Shown piece by piece: positions 1-9,873 of a stretch of DNA of 64,000 bases. Source of the stretch: Alteromonas sp. BL110. Its GTDB lineage: Bacteria > Pseudomonadota > Gammaproteobacteria > Enterobacterales > Alteromonadaceae. Numbering within the stretch: position 1 is the stretch's first letter; the number at the start of each line of letters is the position of its first letter. The notes under the pieces were generated by a model. The model did not search any database. It was not told where the DNA came from and was given only the letters and a program-made list of their open reading frames with translations. The DNA lies in the NCBI RefSeq assembly GCF_003443615.1, contig NZ_CP031967.1:620001-684000 (forward strand), written 5' to 3'. Position numbers and translations under genes: made by a program.

Positions 1-2133
1 TGCAAGTTGCTGGCCATTTTCGTTACTCGACGAATTATCTTTTCTAACTTGCGCATCACCTAGCTCAATGCCTTGTTCAGAAAGCATGTCTCGTAATTTA
101 GGCATGGCATCAGCTAGCGCTTCTTTTGCTTGTTGAGATTGGACAACAAAGCTCACGCTTGCTGCATCACCTGAGACGTTTACACGAACCTGCATGCTGC
201 CCATTTCCGGAGGATCAAGACGAATCTCAGCCATGGTGTTACGCGCGTTTACCATCCAACGAATCTTTTCGTTTAGCTGCTGTTGGCCTTCTGGCTTATG
301 AATGTTGACCGCTTTATCGAAACCTTCAAACTGCTGTTGAGACTTTGACGCTTCAGTGCGAAGCTGAGCGTTTTCCTGCATTACCGTATCGGTTTGTCCC
401 ACCATACTTGCGAAAGCCTGTTGCGCGCTCGACTGCGTTTGCGTCATCAAGTTAAGAAACTGACTCGCTTGGCTGTCGACCCGAGCCGTCATTGAAGCAA
501 TAACGTCAGTATTCACTGCGGCCTCTTTTGCCGCGTCTGCCACGATAGCTGACAAATCAATGCCCGGCTCTCTACCTTGCTCAGCTTGTTGCTGGAATTC
601 ATTAATACCGGCAATGATGTTTGTCTTCACTGCTTGCTGCTGCGAAGCGTTTGGCATCACTGCAACTACACGCTCTGCAAACGCCTCGGTAACTTTTTGT
701 GCAGTTTGTGGGGAGAGTTCACTTAACGCAGTTAATAAGTCGGTTTGTGAATCACCGGTCATTTCGAAGCTAGGATTTTGGGTATTCATCACTGGCACTG
801 TGTCAGTTGCCGTTACCTTACTCTTTTCTGTCCCGTTAGTATTTACATCACCACTATCTAAAACAGCTCCGTCAATGGCTACTTCATCCGCTATGTCATT
901 GGTTGCGTCAGAATACAATGCTTCTAATTGAGAGTTGGCTCCATCTGAAGATAATTTGCGCATTGCTTTAAGCTCATCAGATAAAAGACCTAACACAAGA
1001 GACTCTTCTGTAGCATTTTTACTACCTGCCAGCGTATGCTCCGCTCCCTCGTTCACGGTTTGCTCTACATTGCCAGCACTGTCTTTTTGCTGCATGAGTT
1101 GTGCAATTAGCCCAGAAAGTTCATCGGCATTTGAATCTAACTTATCACTGGCAAGAATTTGTGACTGCTCAGCGCTTGCTTCGCCGCTAGCGCCATTTTG
1201 TTCGCTTTCAGCGCCAAGCAATAGTGCGGTTAAAGCACTGAGTGTTTGCTGTGCTTCAGTCGAAAGGGATTCAACAGCGATCCCCCCCTCTTCGCTGTCA
1301 CTATTTAGCTGAGAAAGTAAATGCGCCATTACCGAGGGCGCGTCGCTGGCATCTACACCGTCTGGGATCTTCCAAAGCTTTCCGTTTTCTTTTACAGAAA
1401 GAATATTAACCGTCTCATCTGAAACTTCAGAAATACCATTGGTTGTTCTGTTACCAGATTGCCCTTGAGTTTGCTCTCTATTATCAGCCTTACCAAAGCG
1501 ATCGGCTAGGATTTCAACATAGGCAACCCAGTCTGGTTCTTCATCAACCTTATCCGGTTTTCCATCAGGCGTACCTGGCGTGGTAATAACTCCAGCCTCA
1601 GCATCTTTTTTACCGCCTTCTCCAATTACAAACTCTGCTTCGGTTACAGCTTTTTGCTCAATATCACCTTCAGCGTCATCTACTTTCAAACTGGTCTTTT
1701 CTTCACCGACTGAGTTACCGTGCGCTTCTATAGCTTCGGCTATATCTTTTTGGGCAATGGCAGCGTTTTCTTCTTTTGTACTTGGCGCAGACTCTGCTGG
1801 ATTGTCTGTTACTTTCTTATCAACAGGAAGATCGGTATGGCCGGCATCCCGGTCTTTTCCCTTCTTTACCGTTTCATTAGAAACTGAAGTGTTAGCAGAT
1901 GAGCTGGTCGAACGGGTTGTCTCTCGGAATTGAGAGCCTGATGTCTCTTTGTCATTTAAAACAAAGTCTGATTTACTCGATTTTGCTTCCTGATAAAGTC
2001 GATTAAATGCTTGGTTATTTTGACTATTCGCTTGCTGTTGCGTACCAATACCTGTTTCAACTGCTTTAGCTGTACTAGAAGCAGAAAAAGGTAATGCGGC
2101 AATGTCTGTTTTTTGTGCGGCAACTTGTTGCAT
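1..2133 (-). CDS. fliK: Flagellar hook-length control protein FliK (3' end missing)
   Basis: Open reading frame of 711 codons on the minus strand, starting at the ATG at 2133 and running off the window start, so the C-terminus is missing. FliK is exported through the flagellar secretion apparatus, measures hook length and switches export from hook to filament substrates. The first 500 or so residues are low-complexity, rich in Ser, Thr, Glu, Asp and Gln, as in other FliK proteins. The conserved C-terminal domain is seen near residues 640-700, with the motif RLDPPEMGSMQVRV followed by a segment like FVVQSQQAKEAL. It lies downstream of fliJ with a 349-base gap, so it may have its own promoter. 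Plus-strand ORFs inside it are shadows. Identification rests on the C-terminal motif and position. Confidence 0.9.
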   Translation of the reverse strand, partial: MQQVAAQKTDIAALPFSASSTAKAVETGIGTQQQANSQNNQAFNRLYQEAKSSKSDFVLNDKETSGSQFRETTRSTSSSANTSVSNETVKKGKDRDAGHTDLPVDKKVTDNPAESAPSTKEENAAIAQKDIAEAIEAHGNSVGEEKTSLKVDDAEGDIEQKAVTEAEFVIGEGGKKDAEAGVITTPGTPDGKPDKVDEEPDWVAYVEILADRFGKADNREQTQGQSGNRTTNGISEVSDETVNILSVKENGKLWKIPDGVDASDAPSVMAHLLSQLNSDSEEGGIAVESLSTEAQQTLSALTALLLGAESEQNGASGEASAEQSQILASDKLDSNADELSGLIAQLMQQKDSAGNVEQTVNEGAEHTLAGSKNATEESLVLGLLSDELKAMRKLSSDGANSQLEALYSDATNDIADEVAIDGAVLDSGDVNTNGTEKSKVTATDTVPVMNTQNPSFEMTGDSQTDLLTALSELSPQTAQKVTEAFAERVVAVMPNASQQQAVKTNIIAGINEFQQQAEQGREPGIDLSAIVADAAKEAAVNTDVIASMTARVDSQASQFLNLMTQTQSSAQQAFASMVGQTDTVMQENAQLRTEASKSQQQFEGFDKAVNIHKPEGQQQLNEKIRWMVNARNTMAEIRLDPPEMGSMQVRVNVSGDAASVSFVVQSQQAKEALADAMPKLRDMLSEQGIELGDAQVRKDNSSSNENGQQLA

Positions 2134-2482
2134 ATTGTCCTACCGTCCTACATTTATCTCGTCTTTCACCAAGAAGGCATTATGTGATGCGAATAAATCA
2201 CTGGGCGTCATTTTTTAACAGACCGTGAGAAGTAAATCGCAAACCTACCAACGCTTATCCAAATTTCAATCACTTAGCTTTGCCCAGATACCCTTTGGGA
2301 CTACCGTTTGGCATTGGATTTATACTCGCTTTTGTCGAATTTTTTACCTTATAATATGGGTAGAACTTCAAACAAACGCGTTTAGAGCGTAACAACTATT
2401 GCACTGAAAATATGGCGCGCTGTTGCATTTTATATTGATTTAGCAAGGGTTGAGCCAAAGTGGCTTGAGAACATACTATTTA
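2134..2482. other. fliJ-fliK intergenic region
   Basis: A gap of 349 bases between fliK and fliJ, both on the minus strand. I see no convincing gene. A short inverted repeat (AGCCA, three-base loop, TGGCT) lies near 2453-2466, just beyond the fliJ stop, but no T-run follows it, so it is at best a weak terminator. I found no sigma-54 (GG-N10-GC) or sigma-28 box for fliK here. Confidence 0.4.
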
Positions 2483-2929
2483 CTAGAAAGGTGAGCGCTT
2501 AGCTCTGAAAAAACGCTGTGTAGCGAACTCATCCATCATGGCCTGTTCTGCTTTGGCTTCTTTTTTCTGCTCCGCCAGCTTCTTCTTATCAAGCAACAAG
2601 GTAACCGCTTTAACTTTCTGCTGTTGTTTTAGCCACATTTGCTTACGCTGGTCCGCTGCCATTTGTGCACGAGCAATTACTTGCATTTGCTGCTCACACG
2701 CTTTATCTAATTTACCAACGAAGGATAAATGTTGCTGGTAGTAAGTAGCCGTAACACCGGCTTGACCGGTCTGCTGAATACCTTTGATATAGTCAACGCG
2801 GTACTGCTCTAAACTGGTAAGCTTTTGCTTTTGTTGGTTAACGTTTTGCTGCGCTTGCTGATAATAGCGGGCTTCACGCTGCTCTTTTTCGCGCTCGAAT
2901 TCAGCTAAACGCTCTAATTGCTTAGACAT
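2483..2929 (-). CDS. fliJ: Flagellar export chaperone FliJ
   Basis: This 148-residue protein is highly charged, rich in Gln, Lys and Glu, and predicted to be almost wholly alpha-helical coiled coil, as expected for FliJ. FliJ is the central stalk of the FliH-FliI-FliJ ATPase of the flagellar type III export gate and helps recycle export chaperones. The length is standard for the family. It is last in the run fliE-F-G-H-I-J, 72 bases after fliI. Sequence conservation in FliJ is low, so the call relies on composition, size and position directly after fliI. Confidence 0.9.
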   Translation of the reverse strand: MSKQLERLAEFEREKEQREARYYQQAQQNVNQQKQKLTSLEQYRVDYIKGIQQTGQAGVTATYYQQHLSFVGKLDKACEQQMQVIARAQMAADQRKQMWLKQQQKVKAVTLLLDKKKLAEQKKEAKAEQAMMDEFATQRFFRAKRSPF

Positions 2930-3001
2930 TTTTGGCTCCCTTACTCACAAAGCCTTGCTGACTGTTCGTTAAAGCCCAAGCACCCGTTACTGAAAAACAC
3001 A

Positions 3002-4336
3002 TTATCCTTGTCCCAACCCTTTGGCGAGGGCCGCCATACCTTCCAAGCTTTCGTCATAAGGAATGACTTGCTTCATTCCTTGCTGTAACAAAGCGTTGAT
3101 TGCAGGCTCGGCACGAATGGCTAAATCAATACGAGGGTCTGAACCTTTTGCATAAGCGCCAATCGAAATAAGGTCTTGGTTTTGTTTGTAGTTTGAATAA
3201 ACTTGTCGAATGCGACGGGCCATCAGCTGGTGCTCTTCACTCACCACCATTGGCATTACGCGACTTATTGATGCTTCAATATCAATTGCGGGGTAATGAC
3301 CACTATCGGCAAGGGTTCTTGATAAGACCACGTGACCATCCAAAATGGCACGAGCAGCATCAGCTATGGGATCTTGTAAATCGTCCCCTTCGGTAAGTAC
3401 CGTATAAAAGGCCGTGATAGAGCCTTGTCGCTCGCTGCCGTTACCTGCACGTTCAACTAACGCTGGTAACCGAGCAAAGACCGATGGCGGATAGCCTTTT
3501 GTTGCAGGAGGCTCACCCACAGCCAGCGCAATTTCACGCTGCGCCATTGCATAACGGGTTAACGAGTCAATAAGTAACAGCACCTTCATGCCTTTATCGC
3601 GAAAATATTCAGCAATGGTGACGGCAGTTTCACAGCCCTTTAAGCGCATAAGAGGTGATGTGTCAGCAGGCGCAGCAACGACAACTGCACGTTGGCGCTC
3701 TTCTTCTGTGAGGATGTCATGAATAAATTCTTTAACTTCTCGGCCACGTTCTCCCACAAGCCCAACGACAACCACGTCGGCTTCACAGCCTCGGGTCATC
3801 ATGCCTAATAACACACTTTTACCCACGCCACTTCCGGCAAAAAGTCCCATACGCTGACCTACACCCACTGTATTGAGCGCGTTAATGGCGCGTACACCAA
3901 CATCCATAGGGGCATTAATTGGCCGGCGAATAAGCGGGTTCATTGGCGGTCGGGTCGTTGGCGCGCGGGCTTCAGCATTTATTTCACCTAGTCCGTCAAG
4001 AGGTTGACCATTTCCGTCTACCACACGCCCTAAAAGCCCCATTCCCACTGGTAGACCGCTTTGCCTATTTAACGGCATCACGCGACTTCCGGGCACGATA
4101 CCGCGCACGGCTTCAGTAGGCATTAAATAAGTAATATCATCCCCAAAACCAACCACTTCGGCTTCTATTTCACCTTCAATGGTTTGCACTAAGCACTGAC
4201 TACCAACGGGTAGCTGGCAACCTACTGCTTCAAGGGTTAAACCGATACCTCGAACTAACTTACCGGCAGCGACGACAGGGGGAGAAGATACCTGTTTTGT
4301 TAGGGATTCAAAATACGAATGCCAAGGGCTAGTCAT
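3002..4336 (-). CDS. fliI: Flagellum-specific ATPase FliI
   Basis: This 444-residue protein is the flagellar export ATPase, related to the F1-ATPase beta subunit. It hydrolyses ATP at the cytoplasmic face of the export gate. A Walker A motif AGSGVGKS lies near residues 167-174, followed by the family signature [14 protein letters not shown] Walker B strand ([20 protein letters not shown]) and the FliI/YscN-typical [18 protein letters not shown] segment follow. The start codon overlaps the 3' end of fliH by 8 bases, indicating translational coupling of the ATPase with its regulator. Confidence 0.98.
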   Translation of the reverse strand: MTSPWHSYFESLTKQVSSPPVVAAGKLVRGIGLTLEAVGCQLPVGSQCLVQTIEGEIEAEVVGFGDDITYLMPTEAVRGIVPGSRVMPLNRQSGLPVGMGLLGRVVDGNGQPLDGLGEINAEARAPTTRPPMNPLIRRPINAPMDVGVRAINALNTVGVGQRMGLFAGSGVGKSVLLGMMTRGCEADVVVVGLVGERGREVKEFIHDILTEEERQRAVVVAAPADTSPLMRLKGCETAVTIAEYFRDKGMKVLLLIDSLTRYAMAQREIALAVGEPPATKGYPPSVFARLPALVERAGNGSERQGSITAFYTVLTEGDDLQDPIADAARAILDGHVVLSRTLADSGHYPAIDIEASISRVMPMVVSEEHQLMARRIRQVYSNYKQNQDLISIGAYAKGSDPRIDLAIRAEPAINALLQQGMKQVIPYDESLEGMAALAKGLGQG

Positions 4337-5111
4337 CTGACAAACCTTGATTCAATAAAAATTTATCAATGACGTCTCGACAGCGGCGTTCGATAGATAC
4401 ATCCACGGCGTTTTGCGCAGTAGTAATATCGCAACCACCGCGTTCCATCGCTGGGGCTTCAACCAAACTCCATCCTTTTTTGGCAATTTCTTCGTCGCCG
4501 AAGTGCGCTTTTACCAATTCAATATCATCAGGGTTCATGTGAATTTGATAATCCGCTTGATTAATGGGTAGCGCTTTAATGCCTTCGCTTAACGCTTGGA
4601 GTATCACCTGTTGGTTAGTACTAACCTCTGTTTTAATGACAGCTTTTGCGAGAGTTACGGCAAGTTTCACCAACTGGTCGCGCGATTCATCGTTTGCTTG
4701 TGAAAGTGGGTCGTGAAGCTTGTCGGCAAGGGCCTGCCACACTTCGGCTTGTGCCGCCATCTGCTGGCGACCTTCTTCTAACCCTTGCTCTAGGCCATCG
4801 TTGTGACCCTGTTCTTTACCTTCGGCCAAGCCGGTTTCAAGGCCTTCGGCTTTACCTTCTTCAAAACCTTTTTCCTTACCTTCTTGAAAACCTTCGTCAT
4901 AGGCAGCTTGGCGAATAGCTTCAATCTCTTCAGCTGTTGGAGGCTTGATTTCCTCTTCAACTTCAGGGGGCTCATACTTCCAATCTGAGCGTTTATTCAA
5001 TGCATTGGTTGGCTGGTCCTTCCTCGATGTTTTTGGGTCATCGACAAAAGGCAGATCCCAGGTTTTAGCTTCACTTATTTCGTTTTCACTGAAATTTTTA
5101 TTACCAGACAT
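4329..5111 (-). CDS. fliH: Flagellar assembly protein FliH (export ATPase regulator)
   Basis: A 260-residue protein that binds and restrains FliI and docks it to the C-ring. Residues of about 75-115 form a regular glycine-repeat segment ([18 protein letters not shown] and onward). This GxxxG-type repeat is a hallmark of FliH. The C-terminal part (residues about 130-255) resembles the FliH/YscL domain that contacts FliI. It overlaps fliI by 8 bases and lies 72 bases after fliG. The glycine-repeat codons make a short imprecise DNA repeat that gives shadow ORFs on both strands. Confidence 0.95.
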   Translation of the reverse strand: MSGNKNFSENEISEAKTWDLPFVDDPKTSRKDQPTNALNKRSDWKYEPPEVEEEIKPPTAEEIEAIRQAAYDEGFQEGKEKGFEEGKAEGLETGLAEGKEQGHNDGLEQGLEEGRQQMAAQAEVWQALADKLHDPLSQANDESRDQLVKLAVTLAKAVIKTEVSTNQQVILQALSEGIKALPINQADYQIHMNPDDIELVKAHFGDEEIAKKGWSLVEAPAMERGGCDITTAQNAVDVSIERRCRDVIDKFLLNQGLSDD

Positions 5112-5183
5112 GTTTTTTTACCAGAGACTTTTATTACCAAGCATAGTTCTACCTAGGCTACAGAAGTAAGGGCATCAGAGCGC

Positions 5184-6224
5184 TTATAAGAACTCTTCAC
5201 CGCCACCGCCGCCAAGCATAATTTCACCTGAGTCAGAAAGTCGACGGGCAACAGAAAGAATTTCTTTTTGTGCGGTTTCCACTTCACTGATACGAACAGG
5301 GCCAAGAGCTTCCAAGTCGTCGCCAAGCATTTCAGCAGCACGCTTAGACATATTGCGCATAATTTTATCTTTAAGTTCTTCGTCAGCACCCTTAATAGCT
5401 TTAAGCAGCGCATCTTGCTGAACTTCTCGCAATATTGCTTGAATGCCTTTGTCGTCTACATCGACTAAGTTGTCGAAGACAAACATAAGATCCTGGATCT
5501 GCTGACTCATCTCTTCGTCTTGCTCGCGAATAGCGTCCATCAGCTGACCTTCTATCGCGGTATCTAAGTAGTTCATGATGTTCGCTGCAGACTTCAAGCC
5601 GCCCATTTTCGCTGCTTGCGTTCCCGCTTGACCAGCGAACTGCTTCTCCATAATTTCGTTTAGTTCTTGCAATGCTGCTGGTTGAACTTCTTCTAGGTTC
5701 GCAATACGCATCAACAGGTCAAGGCGTACTTTTTCTGGGAACTGTGCCAAAATTTCAGCGCTTTGCTCAGGTTCGAGGTAAGACAGTACAATGGTTTGAA
5801 TCTGCGGGTGTTCGTTGCGAATGATGCTCGCTACCTGCTTAGAGTCCATCCATTTCAATGAATCTAAACCTTTAGCGCCACTTCCCATTAGGATCTGATC
5901 GATAAGGTTTGCCGCCTTGTCTTCACCTAAGGCCGCAGTTAGCGCTCGCTTAACAAAGTCTTGGCTCTGGAAGCCAATAGTGCTGTAGTTCTGAATCTCT
6001 TCAATGAAGTGCTTGTGAACTGACGTGATTTTGGTTTGCGTCATATCGTCCACTTTCGCCATTTCAGAACCCAGCTTCTGCACCTGCTTTGGTTCAAGGT
6101 GCTTTAATATCTGCGCCGCATCTTCTTCAGATAAGCTAAGTAGTAAGATGGCAGCTTTTTCTACGCCTTCTAATTTACTGACGTCGTATGACGCTTCTTC
6201 AACATTGGCAAGTTCTTCAGCCAT
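5184..6224 (-). CDS. fliG: Flagellar motor switch protein FliG
   Basis: A 346-residue C-ring protein that couples MotA/B-type stators to rotation and to the switch. The N-terminal domain has EKAAILLLSLSEEDAAQIL, the middle domain has NEHPQIQTIVLSYLEP (the EHPQ motif), and the C-terminal domain has MFVFDNLVDVDDKGIQ followed by the charged torque helix with the MSKRAAEMLGDDLE segment. Length and domain order are standard. It lies 12 bases after fliF, with which it assembles at the MS-ring. Confidence 0.98.
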   Translation of the reverse strand: MAEELANVEEASYDVSKLEGVEKAAILLLSLSEEDAAQILKHLEPKQVQKLGSEMAKVDDMTQTKITSVHKHFIEEIQNYSTIGFQSQDFVKRALTAALGEDKAANLIDQILMGSGAKGLDSLKWMDSKQVASIIRNEHPQIQTIVLSYLEPEQSAEILAQFPEKVRLDLLMRIANLEEVQPAALQELNEIMEKQFAGQAGTQAAKMGGLKSAANIMNYLDTAIEGQLMDAIREQDEEMSQQIQDLMFVFDNLVDVDDKGIQAILREVQQDALLKAIKGADEELKDKIMRNMSKRAAEMLGDDLEALGPVRISEVETAQKEILSVARRLSDSGEIMLGGGGGEEFL

Positions 6225-6236
6225 AATCTTATCTCA

Positions 6237-7931
6237 CTACTCGTCTTGCATTAACCAGCCTTTTACTACCTGGGCTGATAATTCTGGTTCATTGGCCACT
6301 AGCGCGCGTACGGCTTTAAGTACATCTTCGTCTTTGTGTAGGTCAGGCAGCATAAGTGAGCCATCTGGCGCAAAGCCTACCTGTCCTTCGTCAAAGTCAG
6401 ACGTTAACATGCTAATTGTGTCATCGCCTAAGTCTAAGCCTTCATCGGCATCAAATTCATCTGCCTCGTTAGACTCATCTGGGTTGATAAGACGACGCAA
6501 CATAGGTCTAATCACAAAGATGATAAGTACTATTATAACCAAGCCACCAACAACTAGCTTAAGAATTGGCAGAAAACCCGGCTGTTCCCACAAAGGCGCA
6601 TCTTCAATTTCACCTGCATCCATACGAGTAAAGGGTACGCTAACCACTTCTAGCGAGTCGCCGCGGGTTACGTCAAAGCCAATACCGCCCTGCAATAGTC
6701 TGCGAATATTAAGGATTTCTTCTTGTTTGCGTGGCGTTGGCGTCATAGCGCCATCTTCGCCAGCAACTTGGGTATAGTCCACTGCCACCGACACACTTAG
6801 TCTGCGGATTACACCTGTCTGCTTTTTGGTATGACTAATGGTGGTATCAAGCTCGTAATTGCGCGTTGATTCTTTTGCTGTGCGCCCAGGCATGGTTTGT
6901 TGGCTAGCGCCCACTGCATTTTCTGGGATATTAGAATCCAGCGGAGGCTGATTTGATAATGCGCCAGGAATACCGCCAACACCACCACCTACACTGTTCT
7001 CCTCTACAATCATTTCACTGCGAACCGCAGGTAAGTCTGGATTATAGCTGCGTTGGGTTTGCTCCATTGCAGTAAAGTCCATAGCAACGTCGGCTTGCGC
7101 CGTATAGTTGCCTATACCCAATACTGGAATCAGTATAGCGTCAATTTTTTCGAGATACTCTTGCTCGCGCTGACGTTCAATTTCGTATTCTTTTCTGGCA
7201 CGAGCACTCATTGAATCTTGTGAGCCAGAATTTAGCAAACGACCGTTACTGTCTGTTACCGTTACTTTAGACGGCTCCATGTTTTGTACGGCGGAAGCCA
7301 CGATATCAACAACCGCATCTACCTCTTCACCAGCGATGACAGCGCCGCGTTTAGCGGTTAATACGACCGTTGCGGAAGCTTTCTTTTCTCGACGGGCGAA
7401 CACGTTTTCTTTTGGCATCGCCAGCAGCACTCGGGCTTTTTGAATACTCGCGATATCTTCAATAGTCGAGGCAATCTGCTGCTCGCGAGCGTGCTTAAGA
7501 CGCTCCATCTCAACGCGCTGACTTACACCAAATCCCATGTCCTGCATGATAATATCGGTTCCAGCGTCTGAAGACTTTGTTAATCCCTGACGGGTCATGC
7601 CTAGGCGAATGTTTTGAAATTCATCGCTTCTTACATAAACTGTATTGCCCTCAAGCTTATAATCAATTTGACTGGCATCCATATAATCGAGGGTTTCGAT
7701 AAGCTCTTGGGTTTCCATCTTAGCAAGGGGACGATAATCAGGCTCTTGTGACCAGATAAGAATGAAAATAGCAATAGCCACACAAATGACCAAAACGACC
7801 ACAAGGGCCATTTGGCGCATCATATCAGCGCTACCCAACGTATCCATAAAACCAGATTTATTCTCTGGCTCATTGTCCGCTACTTGATTTTGATCGGGAA
7901 CCGTAAGGTTTGTACCTGTTGCTTCAGCCAT
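6237..7931 (-). CDS. fliF: Flagellar MS-ring protein FliF
   Basis: A 564-residue inner-membrane protein that forms the MS-ring, the foundation of the basal body. A first transmembrane helix lies near residues 40-60 (MALVVVLVICVAIAIFILIW). The periplasmic ring-building domains follow, with the motif ARVLLAMPKENVFAR. A second transmembrane helix lies near 455-475 (LVVGGLVIIVLIIFVIRP), and the acidic C-terminal tail ends in the FliG-binding helix. It lies 12 bases downstream of fliE and leads into fliG, so the three genes form one unit under the sigma-54 promoter before fliE. Confidence 0.98.
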   Translation of the reverse strand: MAEATGTNLTVPDQNQVADNEPENKSGFMDTLGSADMMRQMALVVVLVICVAIAIFILIWSQEPDYRPLAKMETQELIETLDYMDASQIDYKLEGNTVYVRSDEFQNIRLGMTRQGLTKSSDAGTDIIMQDMGFGVSQRVEMERLKHAREQQIASTIEDIASIQKARVLLAMPKENVFARREKKASATVVLTAKRGAVIAGEEVDAVVDIVASAVQNMEPSKVTVTDSNGRLLNSGSQDSMSARARKEYEIERQREQEYLEKIDAILIPVLGIGNYTAQADVAMDFTAMEQTQRSYNPDLPAVRSEMIVEENSVGGGVGGIPGALSNQPPLDSNIPENAVGASQQTMPGRTAKESTRNYELDTTISHTKKQTGVIRRLSVSVAVDYTQVAGEDGAMTPTPRKQEEILNIRRLLQGGIGFDVTRGDSLEVVSVPFTRMDAGEIEDAPLWEQPGFLPILKLVVGGLVIIVLIIFVIRPMLRRLINPDESNEADEFDADEGLDLGDDTISMLTSDFDEGQVGFAPDGSLMLPDLHKDEDVLKAVRALVANEPELSAQVVKGWLMQDE

Positions 7932-7943
7932 AACCTACTCCGC

Positions 7944-8279
7944 CTACACCGGCATATTCATTATTGTTTTATAGGCTTCAAGTACTTTGTTACGTACCTG
8001 AACAGTAGCTTCAAACGCAATACCTGCCTTTTCTTTTGTCAACATAACTTGAGCTAAACTTAAGCTAGGATCGCCCAGTTCAAAGCGCTGCTGAGCATCT
8101 TTCGATTCAAGCTGCATACCGTTTACGCCATCTACCGCATTCTTAAGCATGACCGAGAAATCGCTTGCTGAGCTGTTTACTTCAGTAAGCGGTTGCTGCT
8201 GAGGCTCGTTAACTTGAAGACGAGTTTGCCCGATCATGTTTTGCATTTCTTGATACAAACTATTGGCTTTAACGTCCAT
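7944..8279 (-). CDS. fliE: Flagellar hook-basal body protein FliE
   Basis: A small (111-residue) protein that links the MS-ring to the proximal rod. The C-terminal half has the family pattern around VMLTKEKAGIAFEATVQVRNK. I place the start at the ATG at 8279 because an AGGAG ribosome site lies five bases upstream. The alternative GTG at 8285 would touch that site. It is the first gene of fliEFGHIJ and is preceded by a GG-N10-GC sigma-54 promoter. Confidence 0.94.
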   Translation of the reverse strand: MDVKANSLYQEMQNMIGQTRLQVNEPQQQPLTEVNSSASDFSVMLKNAVDGVNGMQLESKDAQQRFELGDPSLSLAQVMLTKEKAGIAFEATVQVRNKVLEAYKTIMNMPV

Positions 8280-8346
8280 ACCCACTCCTAGCGTTTCTTA
8301 AAAACCGCCTGAACAACGGCGAATAACTAATTATAAGAATGATTTA

Positions 8347-8361
8347 GCAAGGGGCTTGCCA
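8347..8361 (-). promoter_or_regulatory. Sigma-54 promoter of fliEFGHIJ
   Basis: Read on the minus strand the sequence is TGGCAAGCCCCTTGC, an exact GG-N10-GC arrangement close to the sigma-54 consensus TGGCAC-N5-TTGC. It lies 68 bases before the fliE start. FlrC, encoded just upstream, is the expected activator in this family of flagellar systems. Confidence 0.85.
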
Positions 8362-8446
8362 ACTTTAAAAAGCACTACAAATCAACGAGATAAGAAGAAA
8401 ATAAGAGGGTAAGCCAAATTTATGGCGTTTGATTTAATGTGAGCAA

Positions 8447-8483
8447 CAAAAAACCGCCGCCTTCTTTACTACAGAGGCGACGG
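8447..8483 (-). terminator. Intrinsic terminator after flrC
   Basis: On the minus strand a 9-bp GC-rich stem (CCGTCGCCT paired with AGGCGGCGG, one wobble) with a 12-base loop is followed by TTTTTT. It lies about 37 bases beyond the flrC stop and separates flrBC from fliE. Confidence 0.85.
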
Positions 8484-8519
8484 ATAACAAGGATGAAACA
8501 AAAGATTTAGAAAGCGGTA

Positions 8520-9857
8520 CTATGCAGGCACTTCAATGCCGTCTTCACGCATACGCGCGAGTTTATAACGAAGAGTTCGAGGGCTTATACCCAGCTTCTC
8601 TGCCACATCCTTGCGCTTACCATTACACGATACCAATGTATCAAGTATAATTTGGTGTTCCTGATAGCGAAGCTCTGAGCCCAATTTGTTATCTTCAACC
8701 TGCTCTTGTGCAACTTCAAGCGGGGCTGACATGTCTTCGTCAATCATTAAATCGCCGGCATCTATTTCATTGTTTTCACAAAGAATAAGCGCGCGCTGAA
8801 CCACGTTCTCTAACTCTCGAACGTTTCCAGGCCAGCTGTATTGCGACAATTTATTGCGAGCAGCAGCACTTAGCCTAATGGTACCTAAGCCTTGTGAACT
8901 GGCGTGGCGATGAATAAGGTGTTCGGCAAGCGGAACGATATCACCCGGGCGTTCCGATAGAGGACGCCACTCGATAGGAAAAACATTTAAACGGTAGTAG
9001 AGATCTTCTCTGAACTCGCCTGCGTCTACTGCTTTTCTCAAATCCCGGTTACTCGTAGCAATAACACGCACATTAAGTTTAACGGTTTTTCGACCGCCAA
9101 GGCGTTCTACTTCACGCTCTTGCAGCACGCGCAGCAATTTAGCCTGCAGTGCCAAATCCATTTCAGTTATCTCATCAAGTAACAGGGTGCCGTCTTGGGC
9201 TTGTTCGAACTTACCTGGGCACGCCTGAATAGCACCGGTAAAAGCCCCTTTTTCGTAACCAAACAAAGTCGCTTCCAACATATTTTCTGGAATAGCAGCA
9301 CAGTTGATGGCAACAAAAGGCGCATCGCTTCTCGGTGACTGGTCGTGAATATAGCGAGACAGCACTTCTTTACCTGACCCGCTTGGACCCATCACCATAA
9401 CGGTAGCTTCAGACTTGGCGACTTTGCGCGAAAGCTCAAGTAGCTTCAAACTCGAAGGGTCGGCTACGATTGGCGTACGTGATTCAATTTTTTGTGCAGG
9501 CGCGTAGCGCCCCACTAAGTTAAGCAATACTTCTGGCGCAAAAGGCTTTGAGAGATAGTCCGTTGCGCCATCGCGCATCGCCTGAACCGCATCATCAATG
9601 GTGGCGTAGGCCGTCATTAACAGCACAGGCATATTAGGGCATTTAGCTTTGATGCTTTTTAGCAGCGTTAAACCACTCATTTCGCCCATTTGTATATCGC
9701 TAACCACTAGGTCTACATTCTGAGACGACAGCATCATTAACGCTTCTTCTGCACAATCAGCGGCAATCACGTTGTAGTTACCTAATAAAAGGGTGTCTAG
9801 GAGCGCCTCGCGTAAACCCGCGTCATCTTCAACAATTAATATGGTAGTTTTAGACAT
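8520..9857 (-). CDS. flrC: Sigma-54-dependent flagellar response regulator FlrC (FleR)
   Basis: A 445-residue NtrC-type activator. The N-terminal receiver domain has the acidic pair at 11-12, the phosphoacceptor Asp54 (VVSDIQM) and Lys104. The AAA+ domain has Walker A GPSGSGKE near 157-164 and the sigma-54 contact loop GAFTGA at 204-209. The C-terminal Fis-type helix-turn-helix includes KRKDVAEKLGISPRTLRYKL. FlrC is phosphorylated by FlrB and activates sigma-54 class III flagellar genes (hook, basal body). It lies 16 bases downstream of flrB, forming a two-component operon. Confidence 0.96.
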   Translation of the reverse strand: MSKTTILIVEDDAGLREALLDTLLLGNYNVIAADCAEEALMMLSSQNVDLVVSDIQMGEMSGLTLLKSIKAKCPNMPVLLMTAYATIDDAVQAMRDGATDYLSKPFAPEVLLNLVGRYAPAQKIESRTPIVADPSSLKLLELSRKVAKSEATVMVMGPSGSGKEVLSRYIHDQSPRSDAPFVAINCAAIPENMLEATLFGYEKGAFTGAIQACPGKFEQAQDGTLLLDEITEMDLALQAKLLRVLQEREVERLGGRKTVKLNVRVIATSNRDLRKAVDAGEFREDLYYRLNVFPIEWRPLSERPGDIVPLAEHLIHRHASSQGLGTIRLSAAARNKLSQYSWPGNVRELENVVQRALILCENNEIDAGDLMIDEDMSAPLEVAQEQVEDNKLGSELRYQEHQIILDTLVSCNGKRKDVAEKLGISPRTLRYKLARMREDGIEVPA

Positions 9858-9873
9858 TATTCTCTCCTATGAC

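Noticed and set aside
126..1933. Plus-strand frames within the first 2 kb
   Set aside because: They lie inside the fliK coding region on the other strand. The fliK frame has the conserved C-terminal motif.
4790..4975. Repeat-like segment with overlapping frames on both strands
   Set aside because: It is the glycine-repeat segment of FliH. The DNA repeat reflects the EGxxxG protein pattern, not a CRISPR array.
6025..6777. 250-residue plus-strand frame
   Set aside because: It spans fliG and fliF on the opposite strand, both with intact family motifs. Its low-complexity Ser/Thr content is typical of an antisense shadow.
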